The notes under the pieces: model-generated
Database searches by the model: none
What the model saw: only the letters and a program-made list of their open reading frames with translations
What the model was told of the DNA's origin: nothing
Position numbers and translations under genes: made by a program
Source of the DNA: Collinsella sp.
GTDB lineage: Bacteria; Actinomycetota; Coriobacteriia; Coriobacteriales; Coriobacteriaceae
Length of the DNA stretch: 64,000 nucleotides
Direction of reading: 5' to 3'
NCBI GenBank assembly: GCA_018368345.1
Contig: JAGZEK010000008.1
Span: forward strand, 120,510-184,509
Shown: positions 32,692-41,657 of the stretch, one piece after another
Layout: the number at the start of each line of letters is the position of its first letter
Position numbering within the stretch: the stretch's first letter is position 1

Positions 32692-34908
32692 ATGGAACAA
32701 TTCTCGCAATCGGGCTCGCGCGGTCGACGCCGCACGGGCAACGAGCCGGCGCCGCACGAACGCGTGAAGGGCGAACGCCGTGCCAACGAACCGCGACGCA
32801 CCGCGAGCCCCCATCGCGCTTCTGCCGACAACGCGGGCCGCGCCAACACTCCCGCCGCGGAGCAGACGCCTGCTCGCCCCAAGTCCCGCTACATCCCTGC
32901 CCTCGACGGCCTGCGCACGCTTGCCGTCGTCGCGGTGGTGCTCTATCACCTCAACCTCACGTGGGCGCAGGGCGGTCTGCTCGGCGTCACGATCTTCTTT
33001 GTGCTTTCGGGTTATCTGATCACACGCCTGCTACTCAACGAAGTCGCTAAGACCGGCCGCATCGACCTCAAGAGCTTCTGGATCCGCCGTATCCGTCGCC
33101 TGGTCCCCGCCGTGGTGACCGTCGTGGTGGTGACCTGTGCGCTGTGCACTATCTTTAACCACGTGATGCTCACCAAGATGCGCCCCGACATCCTGCCGTC
33201 GCTGCTGTTCTTCAACAACTGGTGGCAAATTGCCCAAAACGTCTCGTACTTCAACGCTTTGGGCGACCCCTCGCCGCTTACGCACTTTTGGTCGCTCGCC
33301 ATCGAGGAGCAGTTCTACCTGGTTTGGCCCCCGCTGCTGCTTGCCATGGTATCCATGCACATGAGCAAGCCCAAAACGCGCCGCGTGGTTCTGGGTCTGG
33401 CTGCCGTTTCCGCCATCGCCATGATGGTGCTCTATAACCCTGCCGCCGACCCCAGCCGCGTGTACTACGGCACCGACACCCGCGTCTTCTCGCTGCTGTT
33501 GGGTGCCTGGATGGCCTTTGTCCCCGATCGCGACTTGGCACCCGTACGTCTCGCTCATCGCCTGGGGCTCGACCGCCTGGTCGGGGCCGCCAAGCACGGC
33601 AAGGACACCGAGGGCAAGCCTGGCGAGAAGGCCGATGAATCAGCCGAGACCGCCCCGGCACAGCCGAGCGCCCTCGTGCGCTTTTGGTCCTCGCCCGCAT
33701 CCATCGATGTGTTGGGCGTCGTGGGTCTGGTTGGCCTTGCCGCCATGGTCGCGCTCACCAACGGCTACACCGCGTTCCAGTATCGCGGCGGCACGCTGTT
33801 ATGCTCCATCCTCACGCTCATGGTCATCGCGGCCTGCGTGCAGCCCCAGGGAATGGTTGCCCGCACGCTGTCCGCCGAGCCGCTCGTGTGGGTTGGCAAG
33901 CGCTCGTACAGCATCTACCTGTGGCACTATCCACTGCTGCTGCTCATGAACCCGGTCGCCAACATCAGCGATACGCCCTGGTGGCAGTACATCTTGCAGG
34001 TACTTGTGGTGGTCGCCGTGGCAGAGTGCTCCTATCGCTTTATCGAGACGCCGTTTAGGAAGGGCGCCTTTGGACGCACCGTTTCCGAGCTCCGCGAAGG
34101 CACCACCACGCCCGCCGGCTGGGTGCGCGCGCATATTCCCGTGTGCGCCGTTTGCGGCGTCGTGCTTGTCGTGGCGCTGGGTGGTCTGGTCTTTGTGCCC
34201 GACACATCCGCGCTGAGCGGCGAGGGCGCCGAAATCCTAAACAAGGAAGCCAAAAATGCAAAACCCCAGGACCAGCAGGCGGCCGATGACACCGACAAGG
34301 ACAACGACGGCTTCCCCGATGGCTCCTACGACCTGCTGATGATCGGTGACTCCGTGTCGCTGCGCGCCGTCGATTCCTTTGACGGCGTGTTCCCCCACAG
34401 TCACATCGATGCCGAAAAGGGCCGCCAGTTTGATGCGGGCCGCGCGACATTTGAGGGCTATCTCCAACAGAACCTTGCCGGCAAGATCGTGGTCTTTGCG
34501 CTGGGAACCAATGGCTTGGTAACCGACGACCAGATCGACGCCATCATGGCCGATGCGGGAGATAAGCGTATTGTGGTGTTTGTGAACACGCGCAGCCCGC
34601 AGCCGTGGGTTGGCTCTACCAACCAGGCCATCGCCAACGCTGCTACGCGCTACAAGAACGTGCGCGTTATCGACTGGTACGGATACAGTGCCAATCGCAA
34701 CGACCTGTTCGATGGCGATGGCACGCACCTGTCGACCACTGGCGTGACTGAGTACCTCAACTTGATCCACGATGCAGTCAAGAAGGACCTGCCCGTGCAT
34801 CCCGAGGATCACGTCAACGATCCGCAGCCGGCGGCCGTCAAGTCTGCCACCGACGCGCTCGTCAATGCGCTCGCTCTCAAGCCGCACAAGCTGGGCACCG
34901 ATAAGTAA
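32692..34908 (+). CDS. OafA-type O-acyltransferase with C-terminal SGNH domain
   Basis: A 738-residue membrane protein. A basic, disordered N-tail (about 1-60) precedes the acyltransferase-3 domain with about ten helices (YIPALDGLRTLAVVAVVLYH, with the motif and its catalytic His; FFVLSGYLITRLL; FWIRRIRRLVPA; HFWSLAIEEQFYLVWP). An outside SGNH-hydrolase-like domain follows (about 545-700) with LLMIGDSVSLRA, ALGTNG and a C-terminal DGTHLS. Such proteins O-acetylate peptidoglycan or cell-wall polysaccharides. A Glu/Lys-rich insert near 305-330 is unusual. A TACAAT hexamer lies at 32647-32652 upstream. The acceptor is unknown. Confidence 0.92.
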   Translation: MEQFSQSGSRGRRRTGNEPAPHERVKGERRANEPRRTASPHRASADNAGRANTPAAEQTPARPKSRYIPALDGLRTLAVVAVVLYHLNLTWAQGGLLGVTIFFVLSGYLITRLLLNEVAKTGRIDLKSFWIRRIRRLVPAVVTVVVVTCALCTIFNHVMLTKMRPDILPSLLFFNNWWQIAQNVSYFNALGDPSPLTHFWSLAIEEQFYLVWPPLLLAMVSMHMSKPKTRRVVLGLAAVSAIAMMVLYNPAADPSRVYYGTDTRVFSLLLGAWMAFVPDRDLAPVRLAHRLGLDRLVGAAKHGKDTEGKPGEKADESAETAPAQPSALVRFWSSPASIDVLGVVGLVGLAAMVALTNGYTAFQYRGGTLLCSILTLMVIAACVQPQGMVARTLSAEPLVWVGKRSYSIYLWHYPLLLLMNPVANISDTPWWQYILQVLVVVAVAECSYRFIETPFRKGAFGRTVSELREGTTTPAGWVRAHIPVCAVCGVVLVVALGGLVFVPDTSALSGEGAEILNKEAKNAKPQDQQAADDTDKDNDGFPDGSYDLLMIGDSVSLRAVDSFDGVFPHSHIDAEKGRQFDAGRATFEGYLQQNLAGKIVVFALGTNGLVTDDQIDAIMADAGDKRIVVFVNTRSPQPWVGSTNQAIANAATRYKNVRVIDWYGYSANRNDLFDGDGTHLSTTGVTEYLNLIHDAVKKDLPVHPEDHVNDPQPAAVKSATDALVNALALKPHKLGTDK

Positions 34909-35141
34909 CCTGCAGCGCAAACTTCCCACATCCGGAGGGGGTGCCCGCCACGGCAGACACCCCCTCCGGCAGTTAGGAACGTTCCTTATGTGCCGGCACC
35001 TAGGGACACTCCTGACACAGCCGAGGAACGCCCTCCTTGCGACCGAATTCTGGGCGCCTCGCCACCCCGAACGTTGTTTCCAAGCCCACACCCGCAGCAA
35101 ACAAACCAAAATCACTCTTTTCGAGCCGGCTTCAAGGGATC

Positions 35142-35371
35142 GTGGACAAAAAGGGGCAAATATGAGTACTGTTACCATTTTAGTAGCAGGCAAAACCACC
35201 CAAAATGACGTCCGAGCGGCCCCTACAACCCCCTAAAGCAGCCAACCTGACTGGTTTAAGACATATTGGAGCCAATTTTAATGAACATACTATCGGCTAT
35301 GTCCATTATCTTCTTGGATGTAAATGCTATTCACTTAGCAACAGTACTCATATTTGGCATTTTTTGTCCAC
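35142..35371. mobile_element. MITE-like element with 32-bp terminal inverted repeats
   Basis: The arms at 35142-35173 and 35340-35371 are inverted copies matching at 29 of 32 positions; both share GTGGACAAAAA and CAAATATGAGTACTGTT. About 166 bp of AT-richer, ORF-free sequence lies between, including GGCAAAACCACC. It sits in the 545-bp gap 34909-35453 together with a REP-like fragment near 34975-35025 (CCGGCAG, GGAACGTTCC, TGCCGG) and the transporter's terminator. No transposase is in the window. Confidence 0.6.
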
Positions 35372-35400
35372 TGCCATATAACTAATGCCCTATAGCGGGC

Positions 35401-35436
35401 AAAAAACAGGCCGCAGTCCATCGCTACGGCCTGTTC
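35401..35436 (-). terminator. Terminator of the MgtE-like/NRAMP-type operon
   Basis: On the minus strand GAACAGGCCG pairs with CGGCCTGTT and is followed by a TTTTTT run, 18 nt after the transporter stop codon. Confidence 0.85.
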
Positions 35437-35453
35437 GGAAGCAAAAGTGGGCG

Positions 35454-36716
35454 CTAAGCGCTGTAGCCCATCGCTTGCAGCACAAACATGACGACCGTCA
35501 ACACCGTAATCACGGCGATAGTCGCCCAAGTGAGCACATTCCACACGCGGCCATTGCGGTTGGCGCCCATAATGTGACGGTCGGCAGCGATAACCACCTG
35601 GAACACCAGAACCACGGGCAGTAGCACGCCATTGATGACCTGCGAGGTCATCATAATCTGGAACAAATCGACGCCGGGCATAAGCACCAGCACGGCAGAG
35701 ATACCGATGATGGCCGTAATGATGCCGCGATAGACCGGGGCCTCGTCCCAGCTGCGGTCGGCACCGCGCTCCCAGCCAAATGCCTCGCAGATAGCGCTCG
35801 ACGTAACGCCCGGCAGCACGCAGGCAGCCAAGAAGCTCGCCGCGACCAGGCCCGAGGCAAACAGCACCGTGGACCACTGGCCCGCGATGGGCTCCAGCGC
35901 GCGGGCAGCATCGGCGGCATCGCTAATCTGAATACCCGCCGGGAACAACACCGTACCGGTCGTGATGATAATAAAGCCGGCAATGACATCGGCAGCAAGC
36001 GAGCCGCTCACGGTATCGATGCGCTGCAGCACGATATCGTCCTCGCCCGCGTTCTTATCGACCACGTTGTTCTGCGCCAAGAAAATCATCCACGGCGCGA
36101 TGGTGGTACCGATCGTTGCGACCACGAGCGACACGTAGCTGGGGTCATTTTGAATGTTGGGCACGACCAGGTCGACCGCGACCTCACCCCAGTTGGGGCC
36201 AGCCATAAACGCGGCGACAATATAGGTCACGAACACGCAGCTCACCAGCAGCAGAATCTTCTCGATGCGCTGGAAACTCCCCGACATGGTAAGCATCCAC
36301 ACCAGCAGCGCCACCAACGGCACCGAGATGCTCGCCGGCACGCCAAAGAGAGCAAGGCCGCTGGCGATACCCGCAAACTCCGAAATGGTCACAGCCGTGT
36401 TGGCGATCAACAGCGCCGCCATAGCAAGTACACTCTTGCGCACGCCAAAGCGCTCGCGAATGAGCGATGCCAGGCCCTTGCCCGTGACGCAGCCGCAGCG
36501 CGCCGCGGTCTCCTGCGTCACGATGAGCAGCACGGTCATGACAGGAAGCATCCACAGCATCTTGTAGCCATAGCTGGCGCCCGCGCTGGAATACGTTGCA
36601 ATGCCGCCGGCGTCATTGCCCGAAAGCGCCGCCAGCAGACCGGGACCCATAGCGCCAAAGATGGCCGCGATGGTCAGCTTTTGCTTGGTGCCCGACTTTT
36701 GCTTGGTATTTTGCAC
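35454..36716 (-). CDS. NRAMP-related metal transporter, probably Mg2+ (NRMT type)
   Basis: About 420 residues from the GTG at 36716, which has AGGTGGT upstream and starts 8 nt after the MgtE-like stop; the longer frame overlaps that gene. About eleven helices have the NRAMP fold. The metal-site motifs differ from Mn/Fe NRAMPs: TM1 reads SGNDAGGIATYSS where NRAMPs have DPGN, and TM6 reads TTIAPWMIFLAQNN where they have M-P-H. Loss of the TM6 Met is a hallmark of NRAMP-related Mg2+ transporters, first characterised from Eggerthella lenta, a related class. The partner upstream gene with MgtE sensor domains fits Mg2+ too. Mn2+ transport is the alternative. Confidence 0.88.
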   Translation of the reverse strand: MQNTKQKSGTKQKLTIAAIFGAMGPGLLAALSGNDAGGIATYSSAGASYGYKMLWMLPVMTVLLIVTQETAARCGCVTGKGLASLIRERFGVRKSVLAMAALLIANTAVTISEFAGIASGLALFGVPASISVPLVALLVWMLTMSGSFQRIEKILLLVSCVFVTYIVAAFMAGPNWGEVAVDLVVPNIQNDPSYVSLVVATIGTTIAPWMIFLAQNNVVDKNAGEDDIVLQRIDTVSGSLAADVIAGFIIITTGTVLFPAGIQISDAADAARALEPIAGQWSTVLFASGLVAASFLAACVLPGVTSSAICEAFGWERGADRSWDEAPVYRGIITAIIGISAVLVLMPGVDLFQIMMTSQVINGVLLPVVLVFQVVIAADRHIMGANRNGRVWNVLTWATIAVITVLTVVMFVLQAMGYSA

Positions 36717-36724
36717 GCGACCAC

Positions 36725-38569
36725 CTAACCTATGACTGACATGGCGAGCAGCACCGCGGCGATGCAATACGCCACACACGAGATCATGACGGCAATGACG
36801 TTCATGGCGGTGCCCGACGTGTTGAGGTCATGCTCGTCACGCCAGAACAGCACCATCAGGTAAATCACGGCGCTCATGTTGCCAACCAGGCAAATGATGG
36901 CAGCGATATTAAAGCACCCGGTAAAGAGTTGCTCCTCAAACATGGGCGCATCGGGGAATGCAGCGGTGCGCACCAGCTGGGCGCACAGGTAGGTCACGAG
37001 TGACAGAATCAGGCCCATGCCCGTGCTCTGGAAGAAGAATCCCAGATACGGCTTGGGCTCGTCGTCGTGACCGTCATACTCCAGGAAGTAGTTCTTGACG
37101 AACGACACCATGCGCGAGGCCGCCAGCAGCACGAGCGGCATGGCGCACATGGGGAACACCACCAGATGCGCGGAGCCGAGCGCCGTTCCCAGCACGGTCG
37201 CCATGATGCACGACGCGATGCCCCATACAACAACCCAGTACTGGCGATGCACGAACCAGCTGAGCACGTTCGTCGAGTCGTCGGACGCGCTGTCACCCGA
37301 GCCGACACCGGCGATCTGCAGGTCCTCCTGATGCTCCTCGGCGATAACGTCCATGGCGTCGTCGAAGGTCACGATGCCCAGGATGTGGCGGTTCTCGTCG
37401 CAGACGGGGATAGCGACCAGGTCGTACTTGGTCATCTCGTCCGTCACGTCTTCCTGGTCCTCGTCGGGCGACACATAGACCAGGTCGCGATAGGCCAATT
37501 GACCCAGCGTGGCGTCGCGGTCGGCTACGATCAGCGTGCGCAGCGAAAGCACGCCGGTCAGCATGCCACTCGGATCCTCGGTATAGACGTAATAGACGCT
37601 CTCGAAGTCCTCGTCGAGCTCGCGAATCGCCTCGATGGCGTCACCGACCGTCGCCGTGGCGGGCAGCGAGACAAACTCCGAGGTCATGATGCGGCCGGCG
37701 GTGTTGTCCTCGTAGCCCAACAGATTACGAATCGCCTTCTCCTCCTTGACGCCCATCAGGCGCAGGAGCTTCTCAGCCTTCTCATAATCGAGCTCGTCGA
37801 TCAGGTCGGCAGCGTCGTCCGGGTCCATCATGGCCAGCATCGACGATGCGTCGGTATCGGACAGGCCCTCGAGCATCTCGGTCATGAGCTCGTCGTCATC
37901 GAACTCCGAGATGGCCTCGGCGGCCTGTGCCGTATCGAGCTGCGCGAACACCTGCGCACGTAGGCGCGGGTCGAGCTGCTCGATAATGTCGGCGATGTCG
38001 GCAGGGTGCAGCTCGCCGAGCGTCTTGTGCGACACCGAGAGTTGAATGTTCTTGGTCGAGCGGTCGAGCAGGTCCATGTAAGACCAAGCGATGATGTCCT
38101 CACTGAGCGGCTTGCCCAGGTGCTTCATAAAGCCTTCGACGATATGCTCGAGCGCGGGGCTGATGGCGCGTAGCAGACCGCGGACACCGACCTCGGCGCC
38201 CAGCAGGCGCAGCTGATTTTCGCCCGACATGGAAAACTTGATGTCGTTGACGCGCACGACCTTCATGCCCTGCGTGTCGACAATCTGCTTGTTGAGCACG
38301 TCGCGGGCGAGCAGGAGTTCGGTCGGCTGCAGGTACGAAAAACGGATTTCGGTGGCCGACGTCTTAAGGTGTACACCCGTCTCGTCGATACGGTCGACCC
38401 ATTTGCGCCAGCTGATCATAAACGGCGTCTTGCCGGGTCCGCGGAACGCGAGCGACGTCACGTGCGGAAAAACTTCGCCGGTAGCAATACCAAAATCGTT
38501 GACCACGCCGAGCTTTTCGCCGTCGACGTCCAAGACCGGCAATTTGAGCATCTCACTCAGATAATTCAA
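36725..38569 (-). CDS. PRC-barrel/MgtE-N/CBS protein with atypical membrane domain, putative Mg sensor or transporter
   Basis: A 614-residue protein. A PRC-barrel start (YLSEMLKLPVLDVDGEKLG) and a second half-barrel run to about 130. The MgtE N domain (about 185-285) has the family HPADIADIIEQLDPRLRAQV motif and many acids. A CBS pair (about 290-410; AGRIMTSEFVSLP) follows. Four or five helices occupy 437-614, but I cannot find the usual MgtE pore pattern with G-G-N-x-G-x-Q. I chose the TTG at 38569 because GGGGAG lies 5 nt upstream and the LSEML motif is kept; ATG 38551 is possible. Coupled to the NRAMP-type gene, it may regulate Mg2+ uptake rather than transport. Confidence 0.85.
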   Translation of the reverse strand: MNYLSEMLKLPVLDVDGEKLGVVNDFGIATGEVFPHVTSLAFRGPGKTPFMISWRKWVDRIDETGVHLKTSATEIRFSYLQPTELLLARDVLNKQIVDTQGMKVVRVNDIKFSMSGENQLRLLGAEVGVRGLLRAISPALEHIVEGFMKHLGKPLSEDIIAWSYMDLLDRSTKNIQLSVSHKTLGELHPADIADIIEQLDPRLRAQVFAQLDTAQAAEAISEFDDDELMTEMLEGLSDTDASSMLAMMDPDDAADLIDELDYEKAEKLLRLMGVKEEKAIRNLLGYEDNTAGRIMTSEFVSLPATATVGDAIEAIRELDEDFESVYYVYTEDPSGMLTGVLSLRTLIVADRDATLGQLAYRDLVYVSPDEDQEDVTDEMTKYDLVAIPVCDENRHILGIVTFDDAMDVIAEEHQEDLQIAGVGSGDSASDDSTNVLSWFVHRQYWVVVWGIASCIMATVLGTALGSAHLVVFPMCAMPLVLLAASRMVSFVKNYFLEYDGHDDEPKPYLGFFFQSTGMGLILSLVTYLCAQLVRTAAFPDAPMFEEQLFTGCFNIAAIICLVGNMSAVIYLMVLFWRDEHDLNTSGTAMNVIAVMISCVAYCIAAVLLAMSVIG

Positions 38570-38592
38570 TGGTGCTCCCCATCATAATTCCT

Positions 38593-38708
38593 CCGGACGC
38601 GGCCGCGCGTGCGGCGTCCGGGGGCTTCTGGATATGTATACGCATGCGCGGGCGGCACGCCGCTCGACGCTTACACCCCGTGCATGCGCAAAAAGCACCT
38701 GCATGGGG
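38593..38708 (-). promoter_or_regulatory. Structured leader of the MgtE-like gene
   Basis: Between 38570 and 38897 there is no gene. Near the start, CCGGACGC/GCGTCCGG forms a GC-rich hairpin (38593-38621) abutting the GGAGG and could mask it. Further upstream CCCCATGCAGGTGC pairs with GCGCATGCACGGGG (38676-38708). A TATAGT hexamer lies near 38780. I see no match to the known M-box Mg2+ riboswitch. A REP-like fragment is at 38867-38903. Confidence 0.35.
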
Positions 38709-38866
38709 TCATCGACTGTATGGTCGAGGTTTGGATTTCACCTGTAACCTTTCTCTTGACCCTCATTAACCGCAGTAACTATAGCATCAGCATCGCCCTG
38801 CGGCATCGAATTTATGCGCTGCACATTGCAGGCATACCAAACGCTGACGCATCCGTGACATAGCTG

Positions 38867-38903
38867 TTGGGGACGTTCTTAAACGACTACCCAATGACTA
38901 CTC
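38867..38903. repeat. REP-like repeat, opposite orientation
   Basis: GGGGACGTTCTTAAACGACTA followed by CCCAATGACTAC is the reverse form of the unit at about 1591-1632, 47347-47380 and 51034-51063. It abuts the stop codon of the deacetylase-like gene. Confidence 0.6.
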
Positions 38904-40304
38904 TGTGGTGTCGTCGTCCTCGGCAAGTTGGGGGAACACGGCGTCCTTGGGCATGGCGACCTTCGTCAGCGAGGTGAGCTTTTTGCTCAGCGACGTGTCC
39001 GTCTTGACCAGGTCGCTGAGCGTCACGATCTTGTAGCCGTCGGCAATGAGGCCGTCGATAATTTGCGGCAGCGCCTCGAGCGTCTGCTCGGCGCATTCGT
39101 CTCTATCGGTGAGCAGCACGATATTGCCCGGCGTCACCGAATCGAGCACCGTCGAGACCTGCTCGTCGGCACCGTTGAGCAGCCAGTCGCCCGAGTCAAT
39201 ATTCCACGAGACCACGGCGGAGACCAGGTCCATCGCATCAATCCAGTTTTGCTCGTCAAAGGCAGCGTAGGGAGCACGCAGCAGCATCGTCTTCACGCCG
39301 GTCGCCGACTTAATCGCATCGGTGCCTTTCGTGATCTGTTCGCGTACCGCCTCACGGTCCTGACCCTTGAGCGAATCGTCGCTGTAGCTGTTGGATCCGA
39401 TCTCGCACCCGGCATCGACAATCGCCTTGGCCGTGGCAGGCGAGGCCTCGGCCGCATCGCCCGAAAGGAAGAACGTCGCGGTGACACCCTTTTCTTTGAG
39501 CACCTGCAAGATCTGCTTGGTAGCGCCGCTCGGACCCTCGTCAAACGTCAGCGCCACGTACTTTTTGTTGCCCTTGGGTGCCACGCTGGCGCACGCAACA
39601 ACGCAATCGGTGGCGGGCACAACCTCGCCGCGGTCTTGCGTCTTGCCCGACTGCTCACCAACCCACACCTCGGAGCGGCCCTGGACACCCCACGTCTGCA
39701 CATGCTTGATAGCGCCCGTACCCTCGACCTTGAGCTTGGGCTCGATAACCGTAGCCTGAACCTCGTGCTTCTCGTAGGTGTTACGGCCATCCTTGACCGT
39801 CACCTTCTCGCCGCCCTCAAGCTCGCGGCTATCCCATTTGCCCTGCTTCACGCGCTTGCCGTCGACCTTCACCGACAGCTTTTCGCCCCCATGGCGCTTG
39901 AGCACGCTGTCATCGACGGCCAGCAGGTCGCCTGCGTCGTAGGTGTCAGTCAACTCCTGGTCATCGATGAGATTCTGCAGCGTAGAGCCTACACGCACCG
40001 CGGTCTTCTGGCCGTTGAGCTCCACGTCCACACTGCGGTTGACGTAGCCCACGACGGCAGCGATAAACAGCACGAGCGCACAGCCCACGGCGATGAGCGC
40101 ATAGGGCAGGCGAGACGAACGACGGGGTGTGCGGCTGTTGCCGATGCGCGCGCTGCGATCGCTAAAGCCGCGGCTATGGTTGAGATACATCGCGCCGGGC
40201 TTACGGTGACGCTTGCGCTGACCGCTGGGCAGCTGCCCCAGGTCGCGGCGCGCCGTCGGACGCGCACCCGAACGCCCGTTTAAGTTGGATCCGTTTTGGC
40301 GCAT
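38898..40304 (-). CDS. Polysaccharide-deacetylase-fold protein with altered active site
   Basis: A 468-residue membrane-anchored protein. A basic cytoplasmic tail (1-65) and one helix (67-88) precede a DUF348-like ubiquitin-type domain (about 90-140). The NodB/CE4 domain (about 245-435) starts with ALTFDEGPSG. Key residues differ: motif 1 is D255-E256 instead of D-D; motif 2, normally H-S/T-x-x-H, is N305-S-Y-S-D309; motif 3 keeps R343-x-P-Y; the late L-L-H-D is LLTD. With all metal-binding His gone it may be inactive, a binding protein, or use another mechanism. GGGGGAGGG precedes the ATG. Confidence 0.88.
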   Translation of the reverse strand: MRQNGSNLNGRSGARPTARRDLGQLPSGQRKRHRKPGAMYLNHSRGFSDRSARIGNSRTPRRSSRLPYALIAVGCALVLFIAAVVGYVNRSVDVELNGQKTAVRVGSTLQNLIDDQELTDTYDAGDLLAVDDSVLKRHGGEKLSVKVDGKRVKQGKWDSRELEGGEKVTVKDGRNTYEKHEVQATVIEPKLKVEGTGAIKHVQTWGVQGRSEVWVGEQSGKTQDRGEVVPATDCVVACASVAPKGNKKYVALTFDEGPSGATKQILQVLKEKGVTATFFLSGDAAEASPATAKAIVDAGCEIGSNSYSDDSLKGQDREAVREQITKGTDAIKSATGVKTMLLRAPYAAFDEQNWIDAMDLVSAVVSWNIDSGDWLLNGADEQVSTVLDSVTPGNIVLLTDRDECAEQTLEALPQIIDGLIADGYKIVTLSDLVKTDTSLSKKLTSLTKVAMPKDAVFPQLAEDDDTTE

Positions 40305-40376
40305 GTGCCCTCCCCCATAAACACAGCAAGCCGGAGCAACAGGTCTCCGGCTTGCCTCCCATCATTTGGTACGTCG

Positions 40377-41132
40377 CTATTTTGTAGCTTTTGACGAGCC
40401 TCCGCTCGCCTTTTGGTATTCGTCCTTAAAGGCCTTGAACATGCCGCGCGTCTTGCCGAGCTGCTTGCCCAGTGCGCGACTGCCCTTGTCCACGGCAACC
40501 GATCCCTTGTCGTCGAGCACCTTGGCGCCCTTTTTGACCTTGTCGCCCACCACGACGCTGGCCTCGGCGGCCTTGGCAGCCGCACCGCCCGAATACCCGA
40601 GCGACTTGACCTCGTCCGAAACAATCATCGCGCCGTCCGCATAGCCGCGCAGCATCGTCGGCGGCACCTGCGTGTCACCAACCAAAACACTCGAAGCAGC
40701 ACCGGCGGTCACATAGAATGCCTGCACGATGCCCGAGCGTGGCTTGAACTCCACGTCCGAGCAATAGCCCACGACGTCGCCCGATTCCGTGCGCACGTCC
40801 ATACCGACCCAGATGATGCAATCGTCCAGGTTGATGTCGAGGCGCTTGGCGGCGGCGGCATCGTAGGTGCCCTTGACGTCATCGACCGCGATGGCGCCCT
40901 CGTAGACACCAATGGCGTCGAGCGCTACGAATCGGTCGGGGCGCTCGATCATGCCCGCGATATCGGACTGGCGGACCATAAAGCCGACCACGCGCGTACC
41001 GCCCGGGGTAAAGACCGGAAAGTGAATCTTTCCGAGCTTTTTAGGGCTGCGCGGTGTGCCGTCCTTTTTGGTGCGCTTGTCCTCGGTAGGCTTGCGATAG
41101 ATCTTGGCGCCGACAAAATCCCCGGCGCGCAT
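40377..41132 (-). CDS. PRC-barrel domain protein
   Basis: A 251-residue soluble protein with two PRC-barrel-like beta units (about 25-90, GKIHFPVFTPGGTRVVGFMV; and about 100-165, DVRTESGDVVGYCSDVEFKP) and an Ala/Lys-rich helical tail (about 180-251). PRC barrels bind RNA, proteins or other factors in ribosome maturation, photosynthesis and cell-envelope complexes; none of those partners is indicated here. Its ATG overlaps the YtxH-like stop (TAATG), so the two are translated together. The MgtE-like protein nearby also carries a PRC barrel. A hairpin with arms GCAAGCCGGAG/CTCCGGCTTGC follows at about 40327-40356. Confidence 0.85.
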   Translation of the reverse strand: MRAGDFVGAKIYRKPTEDKRTKKDGTPRSPKKLGKIHFPVFTPGGTRVVGFMVRQSDIAGMIERPDRFVALDAIGVYEGAIAVDDVKGTYDAAAAKRLDINLDDCIIWVGMDVRTESGDVVGYCSDVEFKPRSGIVQAFYVTAGAASSVLVGDTQVPPTMLRGYADGAMIVSDEVKSLGYSGGAAAKAAEASVVVGDKVKKGAKVLDDKGSVAVDKGSRALGKQLGKTRGMFKAFKDEYQKASGGSSKATK

Positions 41133-41521
41133 TATGCCTCGGTCGAGGGCTCCGCAGCCTCGGTATCAGCCTCGACGGCGTTCTCGACCACGACGTCGGC
41201 GGCAGGCGTCACGTTGCCGCCCGAAATGGCGTCGTTGAGCTGCTCGCGCAGCTGGTCCATGCGCTCGCGGGCCAGGTCGACCTTGGCGCGCAGGTCGTCG
41301 GTCTTGGCGTCGACCATCGGGCCAAAGTCATTCACCGCAGCACGGGCCTCCTCGGCGCTGTGCTCGTAGGTGTCGCGCATATTGTCCCAGGCGTCGTTGG
41401 CGATATCGGCAGCCATGGCGCGGGTCTCGGCGCCCGAGCGCGGGGCCAGAGCAACGCCGACAATAGCGCCGGCAGCGGCACCAAAAAGTGCGCCGGAGAC
41501 AAAGCTGAAAGTCTTACCCAT
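41132..41521 (-). CDS. YtxH-like membrane-anchored protein
   Basis: About 129 residues. I chose the ATG at 41521, with AGGAGAGGA a good distance upstream. A Gly/Ala-rich N-terminal helix (FVSGALFGAAAGAIVGVALA) ends in PRSGAETR, the pattern of YtxH/gas-vesicle-like small proteins. A long amphipathic coiled coil (about 35-100) and an acidic Glu/Ala tail follow. YtxH proteins are linked to general stress in Bacillus, without a known reaction. It is coupled to the PRC-barrel gene. Confidence 0.87.
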   Translation of the reverse strand: MGKTFSFVSGALFGAAAGAIVGVALAPRSGAETRAMAADIANDAWDNMRDTYEHSAEEARAAVNDFGPMVDAKTDDLRAKVDLARERMDQLREQLNDAISGGNVTPAADVVVENAVEADTEAAEPSTEA

Positions 41522-41657
41522 GATCATTCCTCTCCTGCGGGCACGTCGGTGCCCACCGTTTGAATGCTGTCCATTATACCCGCAGCGCATCACTTGCCGC
41601 TCCGCTCATCTGCGTACGGCAAAGGCGCAGGTACGTGATGGTGATAAACGCGTAGGC

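Noticed and set aside
34909..35141. A small gene after the acyltransferase
   Set aside because: Frames are short, lack ribosome sites, and the DNA is REP-like.
36717..36779. Longer N-terminus of the NRAMP-type transporter
   Set aside because: It lies inside the MgtE-like gene; the GTG at 36716 has a proper ribosome site.
38542..38580. Short ORF MMGSTIELSE with a strong ribosome site overlapping the MgtE-like start
   Set aside because: Only ten codons. The same purines serve the TTG start well, so it is probably chance, though a leader peptide cannot be excluded.
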